From the NCBI GenBank assembly GCA_963746905.1, contig CAVVCY010000001.1, forward strand, positions 1 through 64,000: 64,000 nucleotides of DNA. Direction: 5' to 3'. The position numbers and the translations under genes are program-made. Below, piece after piece: positions 16,522-25,857 of this stretch (position 1 is its first letter; each line of letters opens with the position of its first letter). The notes beneath the pieces were generated by a model that was not told where the DNA came from, did not search any database, and saw only the letters and a list, made by a program, of their open reading frames with translations. The DNA is from JALYNX01 sp963746905. GTDB lineage: Bacteria; Actinomycetota; Acidimicrobiia; Spongiisociales; ZC4RG35.

Positions 16522-17502
16522 ATGAGGGCAGTCGTCTACGACCGATATGGCGGTCCCGAGGTACTGCGGATCGAAGAGGTCCCGAAGCCGACCCCGGGGC
16601 CGGGTCAGGTGTTGGTCGAAGTGGTGGCGACGTCGCTCAACCTCTCCGATTGGGAGTGCCTGCGGGGAACCCCGTTCTATGCCCGTTCGGGCGGTTTGCG
16701 GACCCCGGGGCGACGGACGCTCGGCTCCGATATCGCGGGGAGGGTGGAGGCCGTCGCCCCCAACGTCACCCGGTTCCGCCCCGGCGACGAGGTCTACGGA
16801 GACAACCTGGCACTGATGGGCGGGTTCGCCGAATATGCGCTCGCACCCGAGAAAGCTTTGGCCCACAAGCCGCCGACCCTGAGCTTCGTCGATGCCTCGA
16901 CCATCCCCCAGGCGGGACCGATCGCACTGCAAGGGACTGCCGGGATCGGTCCCGGGCAGCGGATACTGATCAACGGCGGCGGAGGCGGGTCGGGGTCGTT
17001 CGCCACCCAGCTCGCCAAACGCGTTGGAGCCCATGTGACGGCTGTCGACAACGCCGGCAAGCTCGAGCATATGCGATCGGTCGGCGCTGACGAGGTGATC
17101 GACTACCGCAGCCAGGACTGGACCCGGATGGAGCCGAACGACCGGGTTCTCGACCTGGTCGCCCACCGCTCGGTGTTCGCATTTCGGAGGTCACTTGCCC
17201 CCGGTGGCCGATATCGGTGTGTCGGAGGCTCGGTGCCGGCGCTGCTCCGGGTGGTCACGGCGGGAGCCATCCTCGGCCGACTCACCGGGCGCAGGATCGG
17301 TCTGCTCATCGTCAAGCCAGGCCCGACCCACTTCGAGCCGATGGCCGATCTCTGTGTTTCCGGGGAAGTCCGGATATTCATCGACCGTATGTTCGGCCTG
17401 GAGGAGGTGCCCGAGGCGCTGGCCCACGTCGGCGAGGGTCGTGCCCTGGGCAAGGTGGTGGTGGAGGTCAGGGCGTCCACCGGTGGGCGGCCGTTGCAGT
17501 GA
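16522..17502 (+). CDS. Zinc-independent MDR oxidoreductase (quinone oxidoreductase-like)
   Basis: A 326-residue medium-chain dehydrogenase/reductase. The N-terminal groES-like fold includes RYGGPEVLRIEEVPKP and LGSDIAGRVEAV; structural and catalytic zinc ligands are absent. The NAD(P)-binding loop is ILINGGGGGSGSFATQLA, with a long run of glycines. It likely reduces an enone or quinone with NADPH. The start is the ATG at 16522; the upstream in-frame extension lacks family similarity. It is followed about 100-175 bp later by a zinc-containing MDR gene. Confidence 0.85.
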   Translation: MRAVVYDRYGGPEVLRIEEVPKPTPGPGQVLVEVVATSLNLSDWECLRGTPFYARSGGLRTPGRRTLGSDIAGRVEAVAPNVTRFRPGDEVYGDNLALMGGFAEYALAPEKALAHKPPTLSFVDASTIPQAGPIALQGTAGIGPGQRILINGGGGGSGSFATQLAKRVGAHVTAVDNAGKLEHMRSVGADEVIDYRSQDWTRMEPNDRVLDLVAHRSVFAFRRSLAPGGRYRCVGGSVPALLRVVTAGAILGRLTGRRIGLLIVKPGPTHFEPMADLCVSGEVRIFIDRMFGLEEVPEALAHVGEGRALGKVVVEVRASTGGRPLQ

Positions 17503-17677
17503 AACGATCGATGAACCTGTCAGCGGACGACCTGCCCCCCTACGATCGCGAGACAATGGAGACGCTGATCGAGGTCGTGAAGCCGGCAGTGGAGCGGGCG
17601 AGCTGAGCAGTCACGTTTCACCTCGCATCGTCGGCGAGCTGTCGCTCGAACACACCCCGGCAGTCCGCCTCGTCGGC

Positions 17678-18631
17678 GTGAGACGTCTCGAGCTAGGGGA
17701 GGTTCCTGTGCCGGAACCGGAGTCCGGCGAGGTCCTTGTGAGGGTGCTTGCCATCGGCCTCTGCGGCTCCGACGCCCACTGGTTCCTGGAGGGTGGGATA
17801 GGCGATGCGACGATTCCCGAGGGCGGCATTGTCCCCGGGCACGAGTTCTGCGGGGTGATCGAGTCGGGGCCACGCACAGGGGAGAGGGTGGCGATTCATC
17901 CAGCCATCCCCTGCCTCGAATGTGAACAGTGCACTCGCGGCCAGCTCAACCTCTGCTCCCGGATGCGTTTCGCCGGACACGGGAGCACGGATGGCGCCAT
18001 GCGCAGTCACCTGGTTTGGCCGGAGCGATGTCTGGTCAGCCTTCCCGAGTCAGTAGCCGATGAGGAGGGGGCCCTCCTCGAGCCGTTGTCAGTTGCCCTG
18101 CATGCCATCGATCTCGGTGAAGTCGAGGTCGGGGATCTGACGGGGGTCGTTGGATGCGGTCCTATCGGGTTGGTAGTGATCGCGGCGCTTCGTGCTCGAG
18201 GGGTCGGGACCATCATGGCCGCCGAGCCCTTGGAGCACAGGCTGGCCGCTGCCCGGCAGCTCGGTGCGGGGCCGTGGTCGGATGACTCAGGCCTCGACGT
18301 GGTCTTCGACTGCGCCGGGACGGACGAGTCGCTCCACATGGCATTGGAGGCGCTGGCGCCGGGAGGCCGTGTGGTGCTGGTTGGTGTCCCCGAAGGGGAC
18401 CGAACCTCCTTTGTGGCCTCGCTCGCCAGACGCAAGGAAGCCTCGCTCCTGACATGCCGTCGAATGCTCCCCGATGACCTGGAACGAGCCGCCGCCATGG
18501 CAGGAGCCGGAGAGGTGGATCTGGGAGCACTTATCACCCACCGTTTCCCGATGTCCTCGGCCATTTCCGCCTTTGAAACCCTGGTGGGGAGGACCGGGAT
18601 CAAGGTCGTTGTCCTTCCTGGTCACAGTTGA
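17678..18631 (+). CDS. Zinc-dependent alcohol/polyol dehydrogenase (MDR)
   Basis: An MDR enzyme with the zinc site intact: IGLCGSDAHWF (catalytic Cys), GHEFCGVIE (His-Glu) and CLECEQCTRGQLNLCS (four-Cys structural zinc). The NAD loop is VGCGPIGLVVI. It should oxidise a sugar alcohol or similar secondary alcohol. The GTG at 17678 is the first good start codon, but family-like sequence (AVRLVG) continues upstream in frame to about 17600, so the true start may be earlier or hidden by an indel. Confidence 0.82.
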   Translation: MRRLELGEVPVPEPESGEVLVRVLAIGLCGSDAHWFLEGGIGDATIPEGGIVPGHEFCGVIESGPRTGERVAIHPAIPCLECEQCTRGQLNLCSRMRFAGHGSTDGAMRSHLVWPERCLVSLPESVADEEGALLEPLSVALHAIDLGEVEVGDLTGVVGCGPIGLVVIAALRARGVGTIMAAEPLEHRLAAARQLGAGPWSDDSGLDVVFDCAGTDESLHMALEALAPGGRVVLVGVPEGDRTSFVASLARRKEASLLTCRRMLPDDLERAAAMAGAGEVDLGALITHRFPMSSAISAFETLVGRTGIKVVVLPGHS

Positions 18632-19554
18632 GCCAGGTCCGCCTCCACCGCCTCCCAGAGACGGGTGAGCGCCGGCGAGACCGCGTCGGTCCGGCTCACC
18701 ACTTCCAGCAGTGGGAACGAGGATTCCGGCCCGTCTAACCATTCCCCGCCTTCGCCCAGCATCAGTGTCGTCTCCCCAATCCACGGACGACGCCCCGGAA
18801 CCAGACCACCAGCGGTGAGACTCTTCCGAATCGCCTCGGAGGCCTCATCGACCAGCGTCTCCGGAAGCTTCCGTCCCCGGACGACCGCCCAACGAGCGAG
18901 GAACCGGAGGCCACGCAACACGTCGTACATGTAGAAACGGGGGAAACAGAGATCAAGCCAGTCCGGATTTATGACCTCGCCACTGGTCAGCGACCGATAA
19001 AGGCGGTGATCGATCAGGTATTCGGCGCCCCGATCGAGAAATTCCACCTCCTCGAAGTTGAAGTGCCGCCCGTTCGAGAAGAGCACTGCTTCCAAAGGGG
19101 GCAGTGTGGAGACAATCGAGCTCTTGGGGGTCGGCTTGGTATACGCCTCTTCGTCACAGTTCAGCCCGCCGTCGGGCAGCTGGTACCTGAAGAACCAGGG
19201 CCGCATCCAGGGAAGCTCCTCATCGACCTCCACTTCGCACGCACTCAACACCTGATACATCGTTCCCGCCGCGCAATGGCAAACCACGTGTCGGTGGGTG
19301 TCCACCTCGGGCGGCAACAGGTCGAAACGAAGCGGAAAGAAGGTCAGATAGCGCGACCGGAAAGCGTCCACCATGGCCTCGACCGAATTCCTCGGGATGA
19401 GCTCGGCCAGCCCCAACTCCCAGAGCAAGGTCATGTGCCACCAAGGCGAGTCCCATTTCGGCCAGTACGGGTCTTGGCGGATACTGTCCTCGGCCTGATC
19501 CGACGCCAGGTACTCCACCGATCGGCCGACTTCACCCTCAAAGGCAAAGCTCAA
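18622..19554 (-). CDS. Hypothetical protein, possible alpha/alpha-toroid (terpene cyclase-like)
   Basis: A 310-residue soluble protein rich in aromatic residues. Blocks such as DPYWPKWDSPWWHMTLLWELG, WFFRYQLPDGGLNCDEEAY and GEGGEWLDGPESSFPLLEVV recall helix-toroid proteins of the prenyltransferase/squalene-cyclase repeat type, where aromatic residues line a central cavity. The DXDD motif of cyclases is not seen, so enzymatic function is uncertain. It overlaps the 3' end of the convergent dehydrogenase by 10 nt. Confidence 0.5.
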   Translation of the reverse strand: MSFAFEGEVGRSVEYLASDQAEDSIRQDPYWPKWDSPWWHMTLLWELGLAELIPRNSVEAMVDAFRSRYLTFFPLRFDLLPPEVDTHRHVVCHCAAGTMYQVLSACEVEVDEELPWMRPWFFRYQLPDGGLNCDEEAYTKPTPKSSIVSTLPPLEAVLFSNGRHFNFEEVEFLDRGAEYLIDHRLYRSLTSGEVINPDWLDLCFPRFYMYDVLRGLRFLARWAVVRGRKLPETLVDEASEAIRKSLTAGGLVPGRRPWIGETTLMLGEGGEWLDGPESSFPLLEVVSRTDAVSPALTRLWEAVEADLAQL

Positions 19555-19651
19555 TCAAGAGCCTCCTTTTGTTCGGAAACGAGTGGATCAGTGACGAAAC
19601 CACTCGGGAGAGGCATGGCCCGACCCTAATCAAACGGATCCTTCCGCCGGA

Positions 19652-20638
19652 TCAGCGGTCGACCATGCGTTGGGCGCCCTCGGAATAGCGCTGCCCCTGG
19701 ACCGCAATCCCTTCGAGAGCCTGGTCGATCTCGTCAAAGTCATCCGCCGTGAGATCCACCTCGACCGCTGCGAGGTTCTCTTCCAGGCGGTGGAGCTTTG
19801 TGGTGCCGGGGATGGGAACGATCCACGGCTCGCGGCTGAGCAGCCACGAGAGCGCGATCTGAGCCGGGGTTACCTGCTTCTGTTCCGCGATCCGTTTCAC
19901 CAGGTCCACCAGGCCGCGGTTCGCCTTACGGTTCTCCGGGTCGAAGCGGGGAACGGTGTTGCGGAAGTCGGAGTCCACGAAGGTGGTGTCCTCGTCGATC
20001 TTGCCCGTGAGGAAGCCTCTCCCCAGAGGGCTGAAAGGGACGAAACCGATCCCCAGCGCCTCGAGTGTGGGAAGAATCTCCTTCTCGGGCTCCCGCCACC
20101 ACAAGGAATATTCGCTCTGGAGGGCGGTGACGGGCTGAACCGCGTGGGCCCTGCGAATCGTCTTCACCCCCGCCTCGGACAGCCCGAAATGCTTCACCTT
20201 TCCCTCGGCGATGAGGTCTTTCACCGTGCCGGCGACATCCTCGATTGACACGTCGGGGTCGACTCGGTGCTGGTAATAGAGGTCGATGCGATCGGTCCGG
20301 AGGCGGCGGAGGGAGTCCTCTGTCATTTTCCGTATGTGATCGGGCCGGCTGTTCAACCCCTGTGACCCATCGTCTCCGAAGTCGAAGCCGAACTTCGTGG
20401 CGACCACGACTTCGTCTCGGAACGGGGCGAGGGCCTCGCCGACCACATCCTCGTTGGTGAACGGACCGTAGACCTGGGCCGTGTCGAAGAGGGTGACACC
20501 ACGCTCGACTGCGGCATGGATGATGTCAATAGCGTGGTCCCGGTCGGAGGGCACGCCATAGCCGGAGCTGAGCCCCATGCAGCCGTAGCCGAGGGCGGAG
20601 ACCTCGAGACCGCTCGTGCCCAGCTTTCGTTCTCTCAT
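19652..20638 (-). CDS. Aldo/keto reductase
   Basis: A 328-residue NADPH-dependent (beta/alpha)8-barrel reductase. The catalytic tetrad can be read: Asp in TLFDTAQVYGPF, Tyr in the same segment, Lys in VVVATKFGFDF and His in DLYYQHRVDPD. GLSEAG and the C-terminal VPIPGTTKLHRLEENL form the cofactor site. The group reduces aldehydes or ketones. The ATG at 20638 precedes MRERKLGTSGLEVSALGYG, the standard N-terminus; further upstream the frame has no similarity. Confidence 0.92.
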   Translation of the reverse strand: MRERKLGTSGLEVSALGYGCMGLSSGYGVPSDRDHAIDIIHAAVERGVTLFDTAQVYGPFTNEDVVGEALAPFRDEVVVATKFGFDFGDDGSQGLNSRPDHIRKMTEDSLRRLRTDRIDLYYQHRVDPDVSIEDVAGTVKDLIAEGKVKHFGLSEAGVKTIRRAHAVQPVTALQSEYSLWWREPEKEILPTLEALGIGFVPFSPLGRGFLTGKIDEDTTFVDSDFRNTVPRFDPENRKANRGLVDLVKRIAEQKQVTPAQIALSWLLSREPWIVPIPGTTKLHRLEENLAAVEVDLTADDFDEIDQALEGIAVQGQRYSEGAQRMVDR

Positions 20639-20773
20639 TCGGCGCTCCTCGACTGGTCGCGGCGAGCCCGATCCTGGCGGGGTGAGTGAACACACCCCTT
20701 CGTATCGGTCCGTCGATCCTCGCACAAATCCCCGCGAAGCTGTACGGCCGCGGGTTCGGGTAGCGTTCGAGAG

Positions 20774-21091
20774 ATGAACGACCAAAGGCGAATGCCCTCC
20801 GTTAGGGACATATGGAGACTTGTCATTGCGATTATTGCGGTCGTCGCGATCGTCCAAGAGCTCCGCAAGCCTTCGGATGAGAGAACGTGGCATGGGAAGG
20901 TCGCCGACTTCGTGCCCTACGACTTCCGAATGCCGACAGCGGAACGGGTGCGGAGCACATATTGGAACCCCGAGGGTCCCATCGTCTCGGGCAAGGTCTT
21001 CGGTGTCGGATGGGCTCCCAATCTGGGTGCACTGACCAGGATGGCCGGCAACCGCAGTGCCAACGAGGATTCAGCCCCTCAACCTTCATAG
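20774..21091 (+). CDS. DUF5808 small membrane protein
   Basis: A 105-residue protein with one N-terminal membrane helix (LVIAIIAVVAIV, about residues 17-28) and the DUF5808 signature VPYDFRMPTAERVRSTYWNP ... GKVFGVGWAPNLGAL. The domain is short and common in actinobacteria; no activity is known. It overlaps no other gene and ends 16 nt before the glyoxalase-like gene, so the two may be co-transcribed. Confidence 0.75.
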   Translation: MNDQRRMPSVRDIWRLVIAIIAVVAIVQELRKPSDERTWHGKVADFVPYDFRMPTAERVRSTYWNPEGPIVSGKVFGVGWAPNLGALTRMAGNRSANEDSAPQPS

Positions 21092-21107
21092 GGACGGAGG
21101 TCGCAAG

Positions 21108-21491
21108 TTGGCAGAAGAGATGGTCAATGTCCGCTACATGGTCGACGACGTGAATGCCACGGTTGCCTTCTATACGAAACACTTCGGCTTCACTCTCGGC
21201 TCCGACATGGCTCCGGCCTTCGCCGACGTTGTTCGGGGTCAGCTTCGTTTGTTGCTCAGCGGTCCGGCCAGCTCCGCCGGCCGCCCCATGCCCGACGGCG
21301 CCATACCAACCCCCGGCGGGTGGAACCGCATCCATTTCATCGTGGATGACATCGAGGCTGAGGTCGAGCGCTTGAGATCTGCTGGGGTTCGCTTCCGGAA
21401 CGACATCATCACCGGGCCCGGCGGGAAGCAGATCGTGCTCGAGGATCCCTCGGGAAACCCGATCGAGCTGTTTGAGCCTGCCGGCAGATAA
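21108..21491 (+). CDS. VOC/glyoxalase-fold protein
   Basis: A 127-residue protein of the vicinal-oxygen-chelate superfamily with two beta-alpha-beta-beta-beta repeats: VNVRYMVDDVNATVAFYTKH and NRIHFIVDDIEAEVERLRSA; metal-ligand-type residues occur in LEDPSGNPIELFEP. Glyoxalase, dioxygenase or antibiotic-resistance roles are possible. I chose the TTG at 21108 because a GGAGG lies about 7 nt upstream; the ATG at 21120 is the alternative. Confidence 0.8.
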   Translation: MAEEMVNVRYMVDDVNATVAFYTKHFGFTLGSDMAPAFADVVRGQLRLLLSGPASSAGRPMPDGAIPTPGGWNRIHFIVDDIEAEVERLRSAGVRFRNDIITGPGGKQIVLEDPSGNPIELFEPAGR

Positions 21492-21816
21492 CCGGCCCGC
21501 TTTCTTTCGGGAAGCGGGTCAGACGCGGGCGCGGTCCCGTCCCTTGCCGCTGGTCACCGCCACTGCCTGCAGCCGGCTGCTCACATTGAGCTTGGCCAGG
21601 ATCGCCGACACGTGATGCCCCGCCGTCAGCGCTGGTCGATCCCGCCCGGGCAGCGTTCCTCTCCGTTCAGGATGGATATCTCCCGCCCGCTGATTGGGTT
21701 CCGACAGTCGACCCGGAGACATCGATCCGGTTCGGTCTCCGCTAGCCGACAACTCAACCCGGCCCGTCTCCTGGGAGTGTTCCCAGGAGACGGGCCTTGT
21801 TGGCGCGTCTGGTGAT
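21492..21816. other. Intergenic region with LuxR remnant and strong hairpin
   Basis: On the minus strand bases ~21519-21620 encode TAGHHVSAILAKLNVSSRLQ, the C-terminal recognition helices of a LuxR-type regulator without the rest of the protein: a gene remnant. The rest is non-coding apart from the hairpin at 21761-21796. Confidence 0.55.
21761..21796. terminator. Strong hairpin after the ABC/two-component operon
   Basis: GGCCCGTCTCCTGGGA pairs perfectly with TCCCAGGAGACGGGCC across a 4-nt loop (16-bp stem). It lies 21 bp beyond the stop of the last operon gene (DUF2255). The plus-strand side ends in TTGTTGG, so it is a likely (possibly bidirectional) terminator. Confidence 0.65.
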
Positions 21817-22176
21817 TCAGTCGGCCGGGTCGAGGCGAAGCGTGGTGGCCAGCACCTCATCGCGGACCATGGCGTCCAGGCTCGGGCCCGGCCGGTACTT
21901 GGCCAGGAAACCATTCGAGGCCCGCTCCACGGAGTCGGGATCATGCGCCGGAACCGCCCGGAATCGGAGGGGCTCGCCATTGACTATCAGGCTCACCTCG
22001 GGATCGGCCACCGCCCGGCGATACCAGTGTCCCTTCTCGCCAAGGACCGATCGGACGAAAACCTCGTCCCCCTCGACCACCACCCAGATGATGGTGCGCC
22101 TTGGTCCCCGATTGCTGCTGGTCTCGATCAGCACCTCGTCGGTGACCGCGATCTCGTGGAGTTGTTCCTCGGTCAT
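21817..22176 (-). CDS. DUF2255 protein
   Basis: A 119-residue protein of the DUF2255 family, related by fold to flavin-type split-barrel proteins. Visible segments are TIIWVVVEGDEVFVRSVLG, GHWYRRAVADPEVSLIV and PAHDPDSVERASNGFLAKY. Its start is 5 nt after the response regulator stop, so it is the last gene of the ABC/two-component operon. A role in F420 or FMN chemistry is possible but not shown. Confidence 0.7.
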   Translation of the reverse strand: MTEEQLHEIAVTDEVLIETSSNRGPRRTIIWVVVEGDEVFVRSVLGEKGHWYRRAVADPEVSLIVNGEPLRFRAVPAHDPDSVERASNGFLAKYRPGPSLDAMVRDEVLATTLRLDPAD

Positions 22177-22181
22177 TCGAA

Positions 22182-22844
22182 TCAGCTCCGTTGTGTATGC
22201 CCGGGGGTTAGCAGACCGGTCTCGAATGCCGCCCCCACCGCGCCGGCCCGGTCGTTGACCCCGAGCTTGGTGTAAATGTGGAGGAGATGGGTCTTCACGG
22301 TCGCCTCGCTTATGAATAGCCGCTCGGCGATCTCCTTGTTGGTCGACCCTGCGGCCACCAGACGCAGCACCTCCAGTTCGCGTTGGCTGACCGCTTCTTT
22401 GACCGGTCCTCGCATCTGGCTGAGCAGCCGGGCGCCGATGCTCGGAGAGAGGACCGACTCACCGCGTGCCGCTGCGACCACCGCCCGCAGCAGCTCCTCT
22501 TGTGGGGCGTCTTTGAGAAGGAAGCCGGTGGCGCCGGCCTCGATGGCGGGGAGGACATCGGAGTCGGTGTCGAACGTGGTCAACACCAGCACCCGCGCAT
22601 CCACCTGCCGCTCGGTGAGCTCCTTGATCGCACTGACGCCGTTCATTTCCGGCATCCGCAGGTCCATCAAAATCACATCGGGCTTGTAGGTCAGGGCCCG
22701 ATCGATGCCGTCACGGCCATTCATGGCCTCGGCCACCACCTCGAAGCCTTCCTCGTTGGCGAACATGCCCCGAAGACCGTCGCGCACCACCGGGTGGTCG
22801 TCGACTATCAGGACCCGGATCGGAGTTTCAGCCACTGTCGCCAT
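22182..22844 (-). CDS. NarL/LuxR-type response regulator
   Basis: A 220-residue response regulator. The receiver domain has the acid pair in LIVDDHPVVRDGL, the phosphoacceptor Asp in VILMDLRMPEMNG and Lys in FLLKDAPQEELL. The C-terminal LuxR helix-turn-helix is VSQRELEVLRLVAAGSTNKE ... ISEATVKTHLLHIYTKLGV. It overlaps the histidine kinase gene by 17 nt and would control this ABC transporter operon or other targets. The ATG at 22844 gives the standard short N-terminus. Confidence 0.95.
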   Translation of the reverse strand: MATVAETPIRVLIVDDHPVVRDGLRGMFANEEGFEVVAEAMNGRDGIDRALTYKPDVILMDLRMPEMNGVSAIKELTERQVDARVLVLTTFDTDSDVLPAIEAGATGFLLKDAPQEELLRAVVAAARGESVLSPSIGARLLSQMRGPVKEAVSQRELEVLRLVAAGSTNKEIAERLFISEATVKTHLLHIYTKLGVNDRAGAVGAAFETGLLTPGHTQRS

Positions 22845-24093
22845 CCACGGTGATGGCGGGGAGAATCGCCGAGATCGCGGTGCCCGAGCCGGGCTCGGAT
22901 TCCACTTCCAGAGTTCCCGAGAGCCCCTCGACCCGCTGGCGCATGGCAGTGAGGCCAAACCCCGATCCTGTCGCATTGCCATTGGTCAGGGCGGTTGGAT
23001 CGAGGCCGATCCCATCGTCACGGACGTCGATCGAGACGAGGTCGCCCATGTACGAGAGAGTGACTCCGACCCGTGATGCGCCCGCATGCTTCGCCACGTT
23101 GGCCAGTGCTTCCTGGGTCACCCGGAGCACGGTGACCTCCACCTCGGGATGAAGACGGCGGGTGGTGCCGGTGGTGGTCAACTCGGCGGTCACGTGGTTC
23201 AACGACGACCATCGTGCGGTCACCTCCTCGAGAGCCGCGGGCAGGGCTCGCTCCTCGAGGGGGGAGGGGAGCAGGTCGCGGACCGCACGCCGAGCCTCGG
23301 CGAGGCTGTCGCGGGCCAGATGCATGGCGTTGTCGATGCGCCGCGTGAGTTCGGCGCTGTCACCGCGCGCCTGGCCGGCCGCCTCGAGTTGTGTGATGAC
23401 ACCGGTCAGCCCCTGAGCGATGGTGTCATGGATCTCCCGCGCCATCCGTTGGCGCTCCTCATCGACCCCAGACACCCGCGCCTGCTCTACGAGCTGGGCC
23501 TGAAGGGAGGCATTCTCCTCGATGACCTTCTTCAACTCCCCGATAGCGACACGTCTCTGCTCGCTGAGCTCGGAGATCTTCTCACCACCGATCACCCCGA
23601 AGCCGATGGCGGCGGTCTGGATGACGACGATGATCACGAACGTCACCCAGGCGTCGGTTCCACCGTTGGGGTAGACGATGCGTGAGTTGATCACCAGCGA
23701 GTTCAGGAAGACCGCGACGAAGGCGAACGGGGGCGGCTTGAGGAGGAAGGCGTGGATGAACCCGGTGATCACAAAGGGAAAGAAGCCGGGCCGGTAGTAC
23801 ATCATCGCCGCTCCGATGACGATCAGACCGGCCATGTAGGCCCTCATCCACGCCTGGTTCTCCCATCGAGAGACTGCCCTTGTGAACATGAACAGCACCC
23901 AGACCGCTGCAATCGCCGCCAGTCCCAGGGTGACTGGAAGTTGTGAAGGGTCGCCGATGGCATTGAGCAGACCGAGGACCAGACCGACCGCCAGCGTGAC
24001 CCAGGGGACCCAGAACACAACCCGATCGAAAGGTGTCTCCCAGGGACCGCTGGTCTCGAGAGACTCCGCCACCGAGTCGGGATTCACTCCCAT
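22828..24093 (-). CDS. Sensor histidine kinase, HisKA_3 type
   Basis: A 421-residue kinase. Residues 1-155 hold about five membrane helices with no large sensor domain. A coiled coil (ELSEQRRVAIGELKKVIEEN) leads to the HisKA_3 phosphoacceptor motif MAREIHDTIAQGLTGVITQL (His in REIHD). The ATPase domain shows DDGIGLDPTALTNG, then SGFGLTAMRQRVEGL. It phosphorylates the NarL-type regulator encoded next. Being in one operon with an ABC exporter suggests it senses membrane state or an exported/antimicrobial compound, as in DesK- or BceS-like systems. Confidence 0.93.
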   Translation of the reverse strand: MGVNPDSVAESLETSGPWETPFDRVVFWVPWVTLAVGLVLGLLNAIGDPSQLPVTLGLAAIAAVWVLFMFTRAVSRWENQAWMRAYMAGLIVIGAAMMYYRPGFFPFVITGFIHAFLLKPPPFAFVAVFLNSLVINSRIVYPNGGTDAWVTFVIIVVIQTAAIGFGVIGGEKISELSEQRRVAIGELKKVIEENASLQAQLVEQARVSGVDEERQRMAREIHDTIAQGLTGVITQLEAAGQARGDSAELTRRIDNAMHLARDSLAEARRAVRDLLPSPLEERALPAALEEVTARWSSLNHVTAELTTTGTTRRLHPEVEVTVLRVTQEALANVAKHAGASRVGVTLSYMGDLVSIDVRDDGIGLDPTALTNGNATGSGFGLTAMRQRVEGLSGTLEVESEPGSGTAISAILPAITVDGDSG

Positions 24094-24827
24094 CGGAAGA
24101 AGAGGGTGGCAAGGAGACCGAAGCCGAAGGCGAAGGCGGCCATCACCAGGAGACTAGAACCCGACGGTGCCTGACCTAGCCATGTGTCGGTCAACGCCTG
24201 AACCGCGGCCCCTGCCGGGGTCAGGTCGCTCAGCTGGCGCAGGCCTTCGGGCATCACAGACCTGGGGAAGTAGACACCCGCAAAGAAGAGCATCGGGAAA
24301 TAGAGCGCCATCCCAAAACCCTGAGCGGCGGACGAGCTGGGAGCCACCGCTCCGATGAACAGGCCGATCGCCAGCATCGAAACTGCTGCCAAGAGGAAGG
24401 AGAACACGAAGCCGATCAGGTTTCCGGGAAGCGGGATGTCAAAGATCAGGTTGGCAACGGCCAATCCGAGCAAGCCTGCAGTGACGGCCACTCCTACCTG
24501 CACCAGGAGTTGGGCGCCCACCAGTCTCCGAGGTCCGACCGGTGTCGTCGAGAGCCGGCGCAGCAGCCCCATCTCCCGGTAACCGGCGAGAACTGGGGGG
24601 AGAGTGGTGAAGGCGACAGTGGCCAGCGCTAGCAAAAGGACGATCGGGGCGTAGAGATCGACGAGGCGGTAGCCGCCAAGTTCGGCGCTCGGCTCCCTTC
24701 CTCCGGGAAACGCATACCCGAGCACCACGAGCAGGACAGACGGGAAGGCCAGCCCCCAGAAAACTGCCATTGGCTCCCGGGAGTACAGCTTCGCTTCGAC
24801 GTTGGTCATATGGGTCAACGCGGACAT
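24084..24827 (-). CDS. ABC-2 type transporter permease
   Basis: A 247-residue permease with six hydrophobic segments and the ABC-2 signature region (PMLFFAGVYFPRSVMPEGLRQ, then DLTPAGAAVQALTDTWLG). The ATG at 24827 is preceded by GAGGAGGTG, a good ribosome binding site. It follows the ATPase gene with a 1-nt gap and overlaps the kinase gene by 10 nt. The pair forms a small exporter; the substrate may be a lipid, peptide or drug. Confidence 0.92.
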   Translation of the reverse strand: MSALTHMTNVEAKLYSREPMAVFWGLAFPSVLLVVLGYAFPGGREPSAELGGYRLVDLYAPIVLLLALATVAFTTLPPVLAGYREMGLLRRLSTTPVGPRRLVGAQLLVQVGVAVTAGLLGLAVANLIFDIPLPGNLIGFVFSFLLAAVSMLAIGLFIGAVAPSSSAAQGFGMALYFPMLFFAGVYFPRSVMPEGLRQLSDLTPAGAAVQALTDTWLGQAPSGSSLLVMAAFAFGFGLLATLFFRWE

Positions 24828-24828
24828 G

Positions 24829-25752
24829 TCACACCTCCTCGGTGCTGGTTTGAAGGGATCGGCCGGTGAGGGCCAGAAAGGCATCGTCGAGGGTCGCCTG
24901 CTCCACCCGGAGCTCCTGGGCGATCACGTGGTTCTGAACCAGGGCAGTTGTAACGGAATGGAGCACGTTGCCCACACCCCGGACCACTGTCTGGTCACCC
25001 TGACGGGTCACGCTGGTGACCTCGGCCAGCCCGGCGAAAACTGAATCGTCCAACCGACGGGAAGGCCGGAACCTGATCACCTGCTCGTTGTCGGTTGATG
25101 CGATCAGTCCGGCAGGGGTGTCGAGGGCCACCAATCTTCCCGAGTCGATGAGGGCAACGCGATCGGCGAGACGTTCCGCCTCTTCCATGAAGTGGGTCAC
25201 CAGGATGACCGTCGCGCCCTTCTCCCTGAGATGTTCGACTACGGCCCAGGTGTCACGGCGGGCCTGCGGGTCGAGGCCGGTTGTGAGCTCGTCGAGGATC
25301 ACCACCTCGGGGTTCCCGACCAGGGCCAGCGCGATCGAGACCCGCTGCTTCTGGCCACCGGACAACTTGGCGAAGCGGGTGTCCCGCTTCTCGGTGAGCC
25401 CGAGTTGTTCGAGCAGTTCCTCCCATGGGACGGGGCTGTCGTAGAACGAGCTGTAGAGCTCGAGTGCCTCGCCCACTTGGATCCGGTCGGGCAATCGGCT
25501 CTCTTGAAGCTGGACGCCAAGACGCCGGCGAAGCTCGTCCCGATCCTGTTGCGGATCGAGGTCGAGGACTCTGATGGTTCCGCTATCCGGGCGACGCAGT
25601 CCGGCGATGGATTCGACGGTCGTGGTCTTGCCGGCGCCGTTGGGTCCGAGGATTCCGAAGATCTCGCCCTTCTCGACGGTGAAGCTGATGCCGTCCATCG
25701 CCGGGACGTCGTCATATCGCTTCGTCAGATTCTCTACTTCGATTGCGGGCAT
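24829..25752 (-). CDS. ABC transporter ATP-binding protein
   Basis: A 307-residue ATPase of the DrrA/NatA type. Walker A is GILGPNGAGKTTT, the Q-loop VQLQESRL, the signature KLSGGQKQRVSIA, Walker B VVILDELTTGLD and the H-loop VTHFMEEAERLAD. A C-terminal DUF4162-like domain follows. It is the first gene of the operon ATPase-permease-kinase-regulator-DUF2255. The intergenic region upstream (25753-25913) contains an inverted repeat GTCAAC-N6-GTTGAC at 25858-25875 that could be an operator. Confidence 0.95.
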   Translation of the reverse strand: MPAIEVENLTKRYDDVPAMDGISFTVEKGEIFGILGPNGAGKTTTVESIAGLRRPDSGTIRVLDLDPQQDRDELRRRLGVQLQESRLPDRIQVGEALELYSSFYDSPVPWEELLEQLGLTEKRDTRFAKLSGGQKQRVSIALALVGNPEVVILDELTTGLDPQARRDTWAVVEHLREKGATVILVTHFMEEAERLADRVALIDSGRLVALDTPAGLIASTDNEQVIRFRPSRRLDDSVFAGLAEVTSVTRQGDQTVVRGVGNVLHSVTTALVQNHVIAQELRVEQATLDDAFLALTGRSLQTSTEEV

Positions 25753-25857
25753 GACTGCTCCTCACTCGTGGTTCTCATGCGACAACTATGCGAGGAGACA
25801 GCCCTCAGCACATCGGCATCGCGGCCATAGTTAGGGGTCGAATGGTCGACCAGATGA

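Noticed and set aside
17511..17606. Short ORF of 31 residues between the two dehydrogenase genes
   Set aside because: Too short and without similarity; it might be a remnant but there is nothing to support a gene.
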